Assembly (NCBI RefSeq): GCF_020215705.1
Contig: NZ_JAIWNB010000030.1
Span: forward strand, 1-64,000
Reading direction: 5' to 3'
Length of the DNA stretch: 64,000 bases
From: Nonomuraea aurantiaca
GTDB taxonomy: Bacteria > Actinomycetota > Actinomycetes > Streptosporangiales > Streptosporangiaceae
In this document: piece by piece, positions 50,291 to 59,098 of the stretch
Numbering within the stretch: the first letter of the stretch is position 1
How the letters are laid out: each line of letters starts with the position of its first letter
Notes under the pieces: model-generated
What the model was told of the DNA's origin: nothing
Seen by the model: the letters and a program-made list of their open reading frames with translations, nothing else
Databases searched by the model: none
Made by a program: the position numbers and the translations under genes

Positions 50291-51319
50291 TCAGTTGCCG
50301 GTGGTCAGGACCATGCGGAAGCGGGCCTGGCCGGAGAGCATCTTCTGGAACGCGGCCTGGGCCTCCTCCAGCGGAACCTCCTCGATCCACGCCCGGACAC
50401 CGCTCTGGGCGGCGAACCTCATGGTGTCCTGGATGTCGACCGCGTTTCCGGAAGCGTGCCCGTACACCCGCCTGGCCGCCCCCACCAGCTGTAGGGGCGT
50501 GACGCGCAGCGGTTCCATGTCGACGCCGACGATGATCAGCTCACCGCGGCGCCCCATGCCCTCGACCGTCGCGGACATCGCCTCGGCGTTGGTCACCGTC
50601 GCCAGCACCACGGTGGCTCCCCCGCACGCCCGCAGCGCGTCGGCCACCGGCGCGGTGGCGCTGTCGACGTAGTGAGCGGCGCCGAGCTCGTGGGCCAGCG
50701 GCGCCTTGTCGGGACCGCGGGCCAGCGCGATGGTGTTGAAGCCCATCTTCGCGGCGAACTGGACGCCCAGGTGCCCCAGGCCGCCCAGACCGAGGATCGC
50801 GACGGTGTCGCCCGGACGCGCGGAGCTGTGGCGCAGCGCGTTGTACACCGTCACGCCGGCGCAGGCCAGGGGCCCGGCCTCCACCGCCGTTAGCTCGTCC
50901 GGGATCGCGGCCAGGGCGACGGCCGGCACCACGACGGAGTCGGCGAAGCCGCCCGCGTACGCGGCGCCCGGCACCTGAAGCTCGGGGCACAGGATGCCGT
51001 CTCCCTGCCGGCAGGCGTCGCAGTGACCGCAGCTGCCTCCGTACCAGCCGACCGCCACCCGATCACCGACGGACCAGCCGGTGACGTGGTCGCCGAGCGC
51101 GTCGACGCGTCCCGCGATCTCGTGCCCCGCCGTGACGGGGAAGGTGGTGCCCGGGAGGTGGCCGGCGGTGATCATCGCGTCGGAGTGGCACACCCCGCAC
51201 GCCTCGACGGTGATCCGTACCTGGCCCGGGCCCGGCTCCCGGGTGTCCGCCCGGACCAGGGACAGTATCCCGCCGGGCGCGCTGACCTGCATGGAACGGT
51301 GCGTGGCAGAAGAAGACAT
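50291..51319 (-). CDS. Zinc-dependent medium-chain alcohol dehydrogenase
   Basis: A 342-residue MDR enzyme. ACGVCHSD and AGHEIAG carry catalytic zinc ligands, GSCGHCDACRQGDGILC carries the four structural-zinc cysteines, and GLGGLGHLGVQFA is the NAD(P)-binding motif. It interconverts alcohols and aldehydes; substrate unknown. ATG at 51319 follows AAGGAG. It stands alone on the minus strand. Confidence 0.93.
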   Translation of the reverse strand: MSSSATHRSMQVSAPGGILSLVRADTREPGPGQVRITVEACGVCHSDAMITAGHLPGTTFPVTAGHEIAGRVDALGDHVTGWSVGDRVAVGWYGGSCGHCDACRQGDGILCPELQVPGAAYAGGFADSVVVPAVALAAIPDELTAVEAGPLACAGVTVYNALRHSSARPGDTVAILGLGGLGHLGVQFAAKMGFNTIALARGPDKAPLAHELGAAHYVDSATAPVADALRACGGATVVLATVTNAEAMSATVEGMGRRGELIIVGVDMEPLRVTPLQLVGAARRVYGHASGNAVDIQDTMRFAAQSGVRAWIEEVPLEEAQAAFQKMLSGQARFRMVLTTGN

Positions 51320-51474
51320 GGCGTCTCCTTTTCGTCTCATGGGAAGCGGCGGCCTGCGGAGAGGCCGTCACAAGTCCATCGTTCCACTCAGCGCTTTGAC
51401 CAATTGTCTGACCCCTGGTAAACCCCGACCTGCGGAGCCGGATTCCTGACAAGTCCCGTTGCACGGCCCCGGCG

Positions 51475-51524
51475 GCTGGACGGATCGCCGAGGAGATCTC
51501 GGCGTTCGGCGAGAAACGTCCAGC
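51475..51524. promoter_or_regulatory. Nested inverted repeats between ADH and the small beta-barrel gene
   Basis: An outer pair GCTGGACG/CGTCCAGC (51475-51482 and 51517-51524) encloses an inner hairpin CGCCGAG-GAGAT-CTCGGCG (51486-51504). In the gap between divergent genes it may be an operator or a structured leader of the rightward gene. Confidence 0.45.
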
Positions 51525-51556
51525 CTGACGCTCCGTGTCAGGAAGTTATCGGGAGC

Positions 51557-51910
51557 ATGGGCGGCGTGAACCTTCTCAACGGCCGCAGATTCGTGATGGT
51601 GAGTTCGACGGCGAGCGTGGTGGACCAGGAACGGCCCACCGCGTTCGACTACTGGGAGGCCGACGGGGTGGTGTGGGGCAGCTACACCGGCGACACCGTC
51701 ACGCACGGCCGTTTCGTCGGCACCAGGGACGGCGACCTGGTCTCCATCGCCTACGCGCACGCGCTCAAGACCGGCGGCAAGGCGGGCGGCCAGAGCAACA
51801 GCCGCATCGAGACCGAAGCCGACGGACGGCTCCGCCTGGTGGAGGAGTTCCAGTTCGAGGGCGACGACACCCGGCACGTCAGCGTGTGCACCGAGGTCGT
51901 CACCCCCTGA
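51557..51910 (+). CDS. Small beta-barrel protein of unknown function
   Basis: A 117-residue protein with alternating beta-strand composition: LLNGRRFVMVSSTASVV, YWEADGVVWGSYTGDTVTHG, then LRLVEEFQFE. It resembles small actinobacterial proteins often mislabelled N-acetylglutamate synthase and may have a lipocalin/avidin-like fold; I would not assign an enzyme activity. ATG at 51557. It converges with the Lrp gene, 25 nt away. Confidence 0.6.
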   Translation: MGGVNLLNGRRFVMVSSTASVVDQERPTAFDYWEADGVVWGSYTGDTVTHGRFVGTRDGDLVSIAYAHALKTGGKAGGQSNSRIETEADGRLRLVEEFQFEGDDTRHVSVCTEVVTP

Positions 51911-51935
51911 CCGCCCAAAGGGCCATCGATGCAGG

Positions 51936-52571
51936 TCAGCCGTCCTTGCGCAGGGCGGCCCTTCCCTCCGCGGCGCCGACGAAGCGCATCTTGCCGAGCG
52001 GCACGTCGCCGGGGGCCTCCTGGGCCGCCCGCCGTGCCGGACGGGCCTTGTCACGGTCGCTGGGCAGCACGTACGGCCGCCTGAGCACCTCGTCCAGGAT
52101 GAAGACCGTCTCGGTCGCCTTCACGGCCGGGATGTTGGCCAGCCGGTCGGTCACCATGGCGTGGACCTCGGCCACGTCCGCCATCCGTACCTGGATCATC
52201 GCGTCGTGCTGGCCGGTGGTGATCGCGCAGTACTCGACCTCGGGCATCCTGGCCAGCTCGGCCCTGAACTGCTTCCACATCTGCTGCCGCACGGTCACGA
52301 AGATCAGCGCGGTGATGCCGAGGCCCGTCCTGACGTGGTCGATCTCGGCGGTGAACCGCTTGATCGCGCCGTCGGCGCGCAGCGCCTCGAAGCGGGTGTA
52401 GGCGTTGGCCCGGGAGATGCCCACCCGCTCGGCCAATGACGAGACCGAGATCCTGCCGTTCTCCCGCAGGACCTCGAGGATCTTCAGGTGGACCGCGTCG
52501 AGCTCCAGGCCGATGCCGATCCGTCCAGGCTGACCGCTACCGCTGGCACCATTCCTGGAAATTTCACTCAT
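51936..52571 (-). CDS. Lrp/AsnC family transcriptional regulator
   Basis: A 211-residue regulator: helix-turn-helix (KILEVLRENGRISVSSLAERVGISRANAYTRF, shown over residues about 28-58 in part) then a RAM ligand-binding domain (MPEVEYCAITTGQHDAMIQV). A 45-residue Arg/Lys/Ala-rich tail is longer than usual. ATG at 52571 follows GGGGG. It is divergent from the dipeptide transporter operon across 107 nt and is its likely amino-acid-responsive regulator. Confidence 0.9.
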   Translation of the reverse strand: MSEISRNGASGSGQPGRIGIGLELDAVHLKILEVLRENGRISVSSLAERVGISRANAYTRFEALRADGAIKRFTAEIDHVRTGLGITALIFVTVRQQMWKQFRAELARMPEVEYCAITTGQHDAMIQVRMADVAEVHAMVTDRLANIPAVKATETVFILDEVLRRPYVLPSDRDKARPARRAAQEAPGDVPLGKMRFVGAAEGRAALRKDG

Positions 52572-52678
52572 AGTTACCCCCAGCCCATTTATATACGTCT
52601 CAGCGACCGCACAGTGCCTGGACGTTCTGCCCGACAATCCTCGACATCTTTCGGCCAACCGTCCAACTGGAGGACTCA

Positions 52679-54253
52679 ATGGCGACCCGCTCGCAGACGG
52701 CGGCTGTGCTGCTCGCCGGTGCACTCGCCCTCGCCGCCTGCGGAAGCGGCGGTTCCCAGACCCCCGCCGCGCAGAGCGGCGGCAAGACCCTGGTGATCGA
52801 CACGTCCTTCGACCTCAAGACGGCCGACCCCGGGCGCACGTACGAGCCGACCGGCCTGACCGTCGAGAAGGCGATCTACGAGACGCTCCTCACCTTCGAC
52901 GGCGCCGACGTGACCAAGCCGGTGCCGGCGCTGGCCGAGTCGTACGAGCTGTCCAAGGACGGCAAGGTGCTCACACTCAAGCTCAAGCAGGGCGCGACGT
53001 TCGCCGACGGCTCCCCCGTCACCGCGGACGACGTGGTGTTCTCGCTGAGCCGGGTGCGTGACATGAAGGGGACCCCGTCGTTCCTGCTCGATGGCGTCGA
53101 GGTGGCCAAGGAGGGCGACTCGACGATCACGCTGACCTCCAAGGCGGCCAACCCGGCGCTGCCGTTCATCCTGCCGAACCCGGCGCTCGGCATCATCAAC
53201 AGCAAGCTCGCCAAGCAGCACGGCGCGACCGCGGACGCGCAGGACAAGGCCGAGCAGTACCTGAACGCCTCCTCCGCCGGCTCGGGCCCGTACACGATCG
53301 AGTCGTTCAACGTGAGCAGCCAGGTCGTGCTGAAGGCGAACCCGAAGTACTACGGCACCAAGCCCGCCTACGACAAGGTCGTCATCCGCAACGTCGAGTC
53401 CGCCACGCAGAAGCTGAACGTCCAGCGCGGCGACAGCCAGGTGGCGCTCAACCTGTCGGGCGACCAGGTGACCGGCATGCCGGCGAACCTGCAGGTCAAG
53501 AAGACCGCCTCGGCCAACGTGATCTTCCTGCTGGCCAACCAGGACGACAAGGTCAGCAAGACGACGCCGAACGCCAAGTTCGTCGAGGCCGTGCGCAAGG
53601 GCGTCGACTACGCGGGCCTGCTCGAACTGGCCGGTGAGGGCTCCACGCAGGCCCCCGGCGTGATCCCCTCTCAGCTGCTCGGCGCGCTGCCCGCCGACCA
53701 GGCGGCCAAGCGCGACGTCGAGGGCGCCAAGGCGGCCCTGGCCGCGAGCGGCGTGACCAACCCCACGGTGAAGCTGGAGTACCCGAGCGAGCTGACGGTC
53801 AACGGCCTGTCGTTCCAGCCGCTGGCCGAGCGCGTCCAGGCCAACCTCAAGGAGGTCGGCATCACGGTCGACCTGCAGCCCGCGCCGGTCACCACCGCGC
53901 TCGACAACTACCGCAACGGCAAGGAGGAGATGGGCCTGTGGTACTGGGGCCCTGACTACCCGGACCCCAGCGACTACCTGGCCTTCCTGCCGGGCAAGAC
54001 GGTGGGCCTGCGGGCGGGCTGGAAGGCCGGCGCGGCCAAGGAGATCGAGGCCGCCGGTGAGAAGGCCGCGACCGCGATCGGCGACGACGCGCGCAAGCAG
54101 GCGTACGCCGACGTGCAGACGAAGCTGAACGCCTCGGGCCCGTTCATCCCGCTGATCCAGCCGAGCCAGAACATCGTGACCGCCGCCTCGGTGACCGGCC
54201 TCGAGTATCACCCGGTCTGGACCGTCGACGTCGCCCACCTCGGCGCGAAGTAG
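52679..54253 (+). CDS. ABC transporter substrate-binding lipoprotein (family 5, peptide type)
   Basis: A 524-residue lipoprotein (lipobox LAAC, Cys21). The SBP_bac_5 signature is seen as LAESYELSKDGKVLTLKLKQ, then FADGSPVTADDVVFSLSR; later NPKYYGTKPAYDKVV and YPDPSDYLAFL. It binds peptides or similar solutes outside the membrane. GGAGG lies 5 nt before the ATG. First gene of a six-gene operon, 2 nt before the first permease. Confidence 0.93.
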   Translation: MATRSQTAAVLLAGALALAACGSGGSQTPAAQSGGKTLVIDTSFDLKTADPGRTYEPTGLTVEKAIYETLLTFDGADVTKPVPALAESYELSKDGKVLTLKLKQGATFADGSPVTADDVVFSLSRVRDMKGTPSFLLDGVEVAKEGDSTITLTSKAANPALPFILPNPALGIINSKLAKQHGATADAQDKAEQYLNASSAGSGPYTIESFNVSSQVVLKANPKYYGTKPAYDKVVIRNVESATQKLNVQRGDSQVALNLSGDQVTGMPANLQVKKTASANVIFLLANQDDKVSKTTPNAKFVEAVRKGVDYAGLLELAGEGSTQAPGVIPSQLLGALPADQAAKRDVEGAKAALAASGVTNPTVKLEYPSELTVNGLSFQPLAERVQANLKEVGITVDLQPAPVTTALDNYRNGKEEMGLWYWGPDYPDPSDYLAFLPGKTVGLRAGWKAGAAKEIEAAGEKAATAIGDDARKQAYADVQTKLNASGPFIPLIQPSQNIVTAASVTGLEYHPVWTVDVAHLGAK

Positions 54254-54255
54254 GC

Positions 54256-55323
54256 ATGCCCACCACCGCCGCCCCGCCCCGCCCGTCCCGGCGGCGCGGG
54301 GCGCATCCCCTCGCCCGGTTCCTGATCCGGCGGATCCTCATGGCGCTCCTGCTGGCCTGGGGCATCACGCTGGTGACGTTCGTGCTGACGAACCTGGTGC
54401 CCGGCGACCCCGTGGCCGCGAACCTGGGCCAGCGGGCCCTGGGCGACCCGGCCATCGTCGCGCAGTGGCGCAGCGAGCACGGCCTGGACAAGCCGCTGTG
54501 GGAGCAGTACCTGCTGCATCTCCAGGGCGTCGTCCACGGCGACCTCGGCACCAGCCAGCAGAGTCACCGGCCGGTGAGCCAGGACCTGGCGGAGTTCGTC
54601 CCGGCGACGCTGGAGCTGGCCGGGGCGGCGATCCTGGTCTCCCTCGTGCTCGGCGTGGCCTTCGGTGTGATCGCCGCGCTGCGCAGGGACCGGCTGTCGG
54701 ACCACGCGCTGCGGGTGCTGAGCCTGATCGGCATCTCGGTGCCGACGTTCTGGCTGGCGCTGGTGGCCTTCTACGTGTTCTTCTACCGGCTGCAGATCAC
54801 CCCGGGCAGCGGCAGGGTCGACGCGGCACTGGGCACCGCCCCGGCCGTCACCGGCCTGCAGACGGTGGACGCGCTGCTCGCCGGCCGGTGGGACATCTTC
54901 GGCTCGGCCGTCGGCCACCTGATCACGCCGGCCCTCGTGCTGGCCCTGTACACGATCGGGCTGCTGACCCGCTTCACCCGCTCGGCCGTGCTGGAGGTGC
55001 TCGGCCAGGACTACGTGCGGGCCGCCCGCGCCAAGGGCCTGCCGGGCCGGACGATCCTGTTCCGGTACGTGCTGCGCTCGGCGCTGGTGCCGATCGTCAC
55101 GGTCGCCGGTCTGGCGTTCGGCAGCCTGCTGTCCGGCACGGTACTGGTCGAGGCGATCTTCGCCTGGCCGGGCGTCGGCCAGTACGCCTACAAGAGCGCC
55201 ACCACCCTCGACCTGCCCGCCGTCATGGGTGTCGGGCTGGTGGTCGGCGTCGTCTACCTCGTCATCAACCTGATCGTGGACGTGCTGTACGGCGTCATCG
55301 ATCCCCGAGTGAGGCTTCAGTGA
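54256..55323 (+). CDS. ABC transporter permease, DppB type
   Basis: A 355-residue membrane protein with six helices. RFLIRRILMALLLAWGITLVTF is the first helix; the EAA-loop region reads YVRAARAKGLPGRTILFRYVLR (positions about 250-272). Together with the next gene it forms the membrane channel. Its TGA overlaps the GTG of the second permease. Confidence 0.93.
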   Translation: MPTTAAPPRPSRRRGAHPLARFLIRRILMALLLAWGITLVTFVLTNLVPGDPVAANLGQRALGDPAIVAQWRSEHGLDKPLWEQYLLHLQGVVHGDLGTSQQSHRPVSQDLAEFVPATLELAGAAILVSLVLGVAFGVIAALRRDRLSDHALRVLSLIGISVPTFWLALVAFYVFFYRLQITPGSGRVDAALGTAPAVTGLQTVDALLAGRWDIFGSAVGHLITPALVLALYTIGLLTRFTRSAVLEVLGQDYVRAARAKGLPGRTILFRYVLRSALVPIVTVAGLAFGSLLSGTVLVEAIFAWPGVGQYAYKSATTLDLPAVMGVGLVVGVVYLVINLIVDVLYGVIDPRVRLQ

Positions 55324-56195
55324 AACGGGATCCCCTGGCCCGCAAGGGCCTGACCGGGCGGCTCCCCCATGCCTGGCGGCAACCGCTGGCCATCGTCGGC
55401 GGCGTGATCGCGATCGCCTGGCTCGTGGTCGCGCTGGCCGCGCCGGTGCTCGCGCCGCACGACCCGCTGGCCCAGGACCTGCCGCGCCTGGCCGCCCCCG
55501 GGCCTGGTCATTGGTTCGGTACGGACCAGCTCGGCCGGGACATCCTCAGCCGGGTCATGCACGGCGCGCGGGTGTCGATCCCGCTGACGCTGATGCTGGT
55601 GGCGCTGTCGGTGCTGATCGGCGGCCTGCTCGGCGCCTGCGCCGGATATTTCGGGCGATGGGTGGATGAGACGATCATGCGGGTGGCGGACCTGGTGTTC
55701 GCGTTCCCGACGGTCATCCTGGCCATGGTGGTGGCCGCGGCGCTCGGGGCCAGCCTGACCAACGCGGTGCTGGCCGTACTCGTCGTGGCCTGGCCCGCCT
55801 ACGCCCGCGTGACGCGCGGGCTGGTGCTGGGCGTGCGGGAGCGGGAGTTCGTGCTGAGCGGGCGGCTGCTGGGCTTCTCGGCCTGGCGCTCGCTGCGCGT
55901 GGACGTGCTGCCGAACGTGACGGGCCCGGTGCTCGTCCTGGCCACGCTCGACATCGGCACCGCGCTGCTGCTGCTGTCGGGGCTGTCGTTCCTCGGCCTC
56001 GGGGCCAAGCCGCCGTCTCCGGAGTGGGGCGCGATGGTGGCCTCCGGCGTGGAGGTCTTCGACAGCTGGTGGGTGGCGACCTTCCCCGGCCTGGCGATCC
56101 TCACCGTGGTGCTGGCCTTCAACTTCCTCGGCGACACGCTGCGGGACGCCCTCGACCCCCGTACGGCCCGCGCCATCAAGGAGCGTGCGCTGTGA
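55320..56195 (+). CDS. ABC transporter permease, DppC type
   Basis: A 291-residue permease starting at a GTG that overlaps the preceding stop (GTGA). It has the short N-terminal cytoplasmic region and helix (LAIVGGVIAIAWLVVALAAPVLAP), HWFGTDQLGRDILSRVMHGAR typical of DppC/OppC, and a conserved EAA-type loop (REFVLSGRLLGFSAWRSL). Confidence 0.93.
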   Translation: MKRDPLARKGLTGRLPHAWRQPLAIVGGVIAIAWLVVALAAPVLAPHDPLAQDLPRLAAPGPGHWFGTDQLGRDILSRVMHGARVSIPLTLMLVALSVLIGGLLGACAGYFGRWVDETIMRVADLVFAFPTVILAMVVAAALGASLTNAVLAVLVVAWPAYARVTRGLVLGVREREFVLSGRLLGFSAWRSLRVDVLPNVTGPVLVLATLDIGTALLLLSGLSFLGLGAKPPSPEWGAMVASGVEVFDSWWVATFPGLAILTVVLAFNFLGDTLRDALDPRTARAIKERAL

Positions 56196-56995
56196 CCCTG
56201 GACATCACCGATCTGAAGGTGACCATCGGCGGCAAGGAGATCCTGCGCGGCGTGGACCTGTCGCTCCAGGAGGGCAGGGTGCACGGTCTGGCGGGCGAGA
56301 GCGGCTCCGGCAAGACCATGACCGGCCTGGCCGTCCTGGGCCTGCTGCCGCACGGCTCGCGGGCCACCGGCAGCATCGCGCTCGGCGACCGTGAGCTGCT
56401 CACGCTGCCGCCGAAGGAGCTGAACCGGGTACGCGGCGGCGAGGTGGCCATGGTCTTCCAGGACCCGGCCACGAGCCTGCACCCGATGCTCACGATCGGC
56501 AAGCAGCTCACCGAGCACATGCGCCACCACCTCGGCGTCGACAAGCGGGAGGCCCGGCGGCGGGCCGTCGAGCTGCTCGGCAAGGTACGCATCCCCGGGG
56601 CCGAGGAGGCGTACGGGCGCTTCCCGCACCAGTTCTCGGGCGGCATGCGGCAGCGCGTGGCGATCGCCATCGCGCTGGCCTGCTCCCCCAAGGTGCTGAT
56701 CGCGGACGAGCCGACGACGGCGCTGGACGTGACCGTGCAGGCGGGGGTGCTGCGGCTGCTGCGCGGGCTCTGCGACGAGCTGGGGCTGGCCGTGCTGCTC
56801 GTCACCCATGACCTGGGGGTCATGTCGGCGGTGGCGGACGAGGTGAGCGTGATGAAGGACGGCCTGGTGGTGGAGACGGGGGCGCGCGGCCAGGTGCTGC
56901 GCGAACCCGCCCACCCGTACACCCGCTCCCTGCTCGACTCGCTACCCGACGCCGGATCCGACCCCGCTCCCGCTCCCCGTTCGGAGGATTCATGA
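56192..56995 (+). CDS. ABC transporter ATPase, DppD type
   Basis: A 267-residue ATPase. Walker A GESGSGKT, Q-loop VFQDP, signature FSGGMRQR, Walker B VLIADEPT and switch LVTHD are all present. The C-terminal oligopeptide-transporter extension is short and lacks the Cys cluster seen in many DppD proteins. GTG start overlaps the upstream stop. Confidence 0.93.
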   Translation: MTLDITDLKVTIGGKEILRGVDLSLQEGRVHGLAGESGSGKTMTGLAVLGLLPHGSRATGSIALGDRELLTLPPKELNRVRGGEVAMVFQDPATSLHPMLTIGKQLTEHMRHHLGVDKREARRRAVELLGKVRIPGAEEAYGRFPHQFSGGMRQRVAIAIALACSPKVLIADEPTTALDVTVQAGVLRLLRGLCDELGLAVLLVTHDLGVMSAVADEVSVMKDGLVVETGARGQVLREPAHPYTRSLLDSLPDAGSDPAPAPRSEDS

Positions 56996-57900
56996 CGCTG
57001 CTGGCGATCGACGACCTGGTCGTCGAGCACCGCTCGCCCGGGCGCCCGATCGTCAGGGCGGTCGCCGGGGCGAGCCTGTCCGTCGGGCCCGGCGAGGTCG
57101 TCGGCCTGGTCGGCGAGTCCGGCTGCGGCAAGTCGACGCTGGCCCGCGCCGTCTGCGGGCTGAACCCCGTCACCGAGGGCTCGATCACCTTCGACGGGCA
57201 GCCGGTCACACCGCTCGGGCTGCGGCGGCGCAAGCTGACGGGCATCCAGATGGTGTTCCAGGACCCGTACGCGTCGCTGAACCCGCGCCGCCGCGTGGGC
57301 GACCAGATCGCCGACGGGCTCCGTACCTCCGGCGACACCGCCACCGCCCCCGCCGACCTGCTGGAACGCGTCGGGCTGCCACGCGACTTCGTGAGCCGGC
57401 ACCCGCACGAGTTCTCGGGCGGCCAGCGGCAGCGCATCGCGATCGCCAGGGCGCTGGCGGCGCGGCCCCGGCTGCTGATCGGGGACGAGCCGATCTCGGC
57501 GCTGGACGCCTCGGCCCAGTCGCAGGTCGCCACGCTGATGCGCGACCTGGCCGTGGACTCGGGGGCGGGGCTGCTGTTCATCAGCCACGACCTGTCGGTG
57601 GTGCGGCTGATCGCCGACCGGATCGCGGTCATGTACCTCGGCCGGATCGTCGAGGTCGGGAACACGGCCGAGGTGTGGGCCAATCCCCGCCACCCGTACA
57701 CGCAGGCGCTCCTGCGCGCCATCCCCAAGCCCGACGGGATGGGCGTGCTGCCCGCCGAACTGCCCGGCGACGTGCCGGACCCGGCCGACCCGCCGGCGGG
57801 CTGCCGGTTCAACCCGCGCTGCCCGCAGGTCATGGACGTGTGCCGGGACAAGGAGCCCGACTTCGGACCGGTCGCCTGCTGGCTGCACGAGCCCAAGTGA
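56992..57900 (+). CDS. ABC transporter ATPase, DppF type
   Basis: A 302-residue ATPase with Walker A GESGCGKS, Q-loop VFQDPYASLNPR, signature FSGGQRQR, Walker B LLIGDEPI and the C-terminal oligopeptide extension with Cys residues (GCRFNPRCPQVMDVCR, then PVACWLHE) that may bind an iron-sulfur cluster. ATG overlaps the previous stop. Confidence 0.93.
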   Translation: MTLLAIDDLVVEHRSPGRPIVRAVAGASLSVGPGEVVGLVGESGCGKSTLARAVCGLNPVTEGSITFDGQPVTPLGLRRRKLTGIQMVFQDPYASLNPRRRVGDQIADGLRTSGDTATAPADLLERVGLPRDFVSRHPHEFSGGQRQRIAIARALAARPRLLIGDEPISALDASAQSQVATLMRDLAVDSGAGLLFISHDLSVVRLIADRIAVMYLGRIVEVGNTAEVWANPRHPYTQALLRAIPKPDGMGVLPAELPGDVPDPADPPAGCRFNPRCPQVMDVCRDKEPDFGPVACWLHEPK

Positions 57901-59024
57901 CGGACCCCGACGTGACGGAACCCACCCAGGGACCGGTCCTGGAGCCCACCCCGGATCCGACCCTGAAACCCACCACGGACCCCGCCCTGGAGCTCACCAT
58001 GGAGCCCACCACGGAACCCATCGCAGTTCCCGTCCTGGAGCGGCCCGGCCCGGAGCCGGTCCTGGAGGTCGTGCGGGCGGCCATGGCCGAGGCGGAGGTC
58101 GACGCCCTGGTGTTGCGGCCCTCGCCCGACTTCAGGTTCCTGGGCGGGCGGGGCGAGGGGTTTCTCGTCGTCACCCTGGACACGGCCGCCGAGACCGCCG
58201 ACCCGGTCCCGCTCGTACCCCGGACCGCGCGGCGTGTCGGCGTGGACCCGGAGATGCGGGTCCGCGAGCTGTTCGGCCTTGCGATCGAGGCCGAGCTGGT
58301 GCCCGCCACGGCCGTGCTGGCGCCGCTGCGGCTGCGCAAGCGGCCGCCCGAGATCGAGGCGGTCCAGCGCGCCGTCGTGGCCGTGGAATCGGTGCTCGGC
58401 CAGGCGCGCGAGCTGTCCTGGTTCGGCGCCACCGAGCGCGCGATGGCGGCCCGGTTGCGGCTACTGCTGATGGAGACCGGCTGCGAGGAGGTCCTGTCGC
58501 TGCGGGTCGCCGCGGGCGAGCACACCGCGCGCCCCGCGCACCGCCCCGGCGGCCGGGTGATCAACCCCGGCGACGCACTGCTGGTGTCGCTCTGCGGCCG
58601 GTGGGACGGCTACTGCGCGGAGGTGGCGCGGGTGTTCGCCGTCGCCGAGCCCCCAGAGGACTTCGAGGCCATGTACTCCGTGGTACTCGCCGCACGGGCC
58701 GCCGCTCTACGCTCGGCGGCCCGGCCGTCGGCCGTCGCCGAGAGCGTGGCCAAGGCGGTCGGGGACGTGATCGACGGCAGCGGGTACGGCCGTTTCGCCG
58801 CCGCCCACTTCGGCCGGGGCGTGGGACTGGGCCACGACGAGGGCCCGCGCGTCCAGCCCGGCGACGGCACGCCGCTGGAACCGGGGATGACCCTGTGCCT
58901 GGAGCCCGCGATCTACGTGCCGGACCTGTTCGGCGCCCGGGTGGCAGACGTGGTCGCCATCACGGCGGCGGGCCCGACCCCCCTCGGCTCCGCCCACCAC
59001 ACCCTGCAGGTCCTCGACCGCTGA
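57897..59024 (+). CDS. M24-fold (Xaa-Pro aminopeptidase/creatinase-like) protein lacking metal ligands
   Basis: A 375-residue protein translated from a GTG overlapping the ATPase stop. Residues 1-50 are Thr/Pro/Glu repeats (EPTPDPTLKPTTDPALE). The rest is a pita-bread fold: NPGDALLVSLCGRWDGYCAEVARVF, HFGRGVGLGHDEGP, LEPGMTLCLEPAIYVP, GARVADVVAIT. Against E. coli PepP the five metal ligands are Asp to Ser231, Asp to Glu242, His304 kept, Glu336 kept, Glu to Ala350. A dinuclear metallopeptidase is therefore unlikely. Metal-independent relatives such as creatinase and ectoine hydrolase hydrolyse small C-N bonds, so an imported small substrate is a better guess than a peptide. Confidence 0.85.
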   Translation: MTDPDVTEPTQGPVLEPTPDPTLKPTTDPALELTMEPTTEPIAVPVLERPGPEPVLEVVRAAMAEAEVDALVLRPSPDFRFLGGRGEGFLVVTLDTAAETADPVPLVPRTARRVGVDPEMRVRELFGLAIEAELVPATAVLAPLRLRKRPPEIEAVQRAVVAVESVLGQARELSWFGATERAMAARLRLLLMETGCEEVLSLRVAAGEHTARPAHRPGGRVINPGDALLVSLCGRWDGYCAEVARVFAVAEPPEDFEAMYSVVLAARAAALRSAARPSAVAESVAKAVGDVIDGSGYGRFAAAHFGRGVGLGHDEGPRVQPGDGTPLEPGMTLCLEPAIYVPDLFGARVADVVAITAAGPTPLGSAHHTLQVLDR

Positions 59025-59098
59025 CGCCGCACCCCGCCCCTCTGCGGCCTCGGCCAACGACCCGTCTAGGCTGATTGAGACGATCATCGGAGGGCGTC

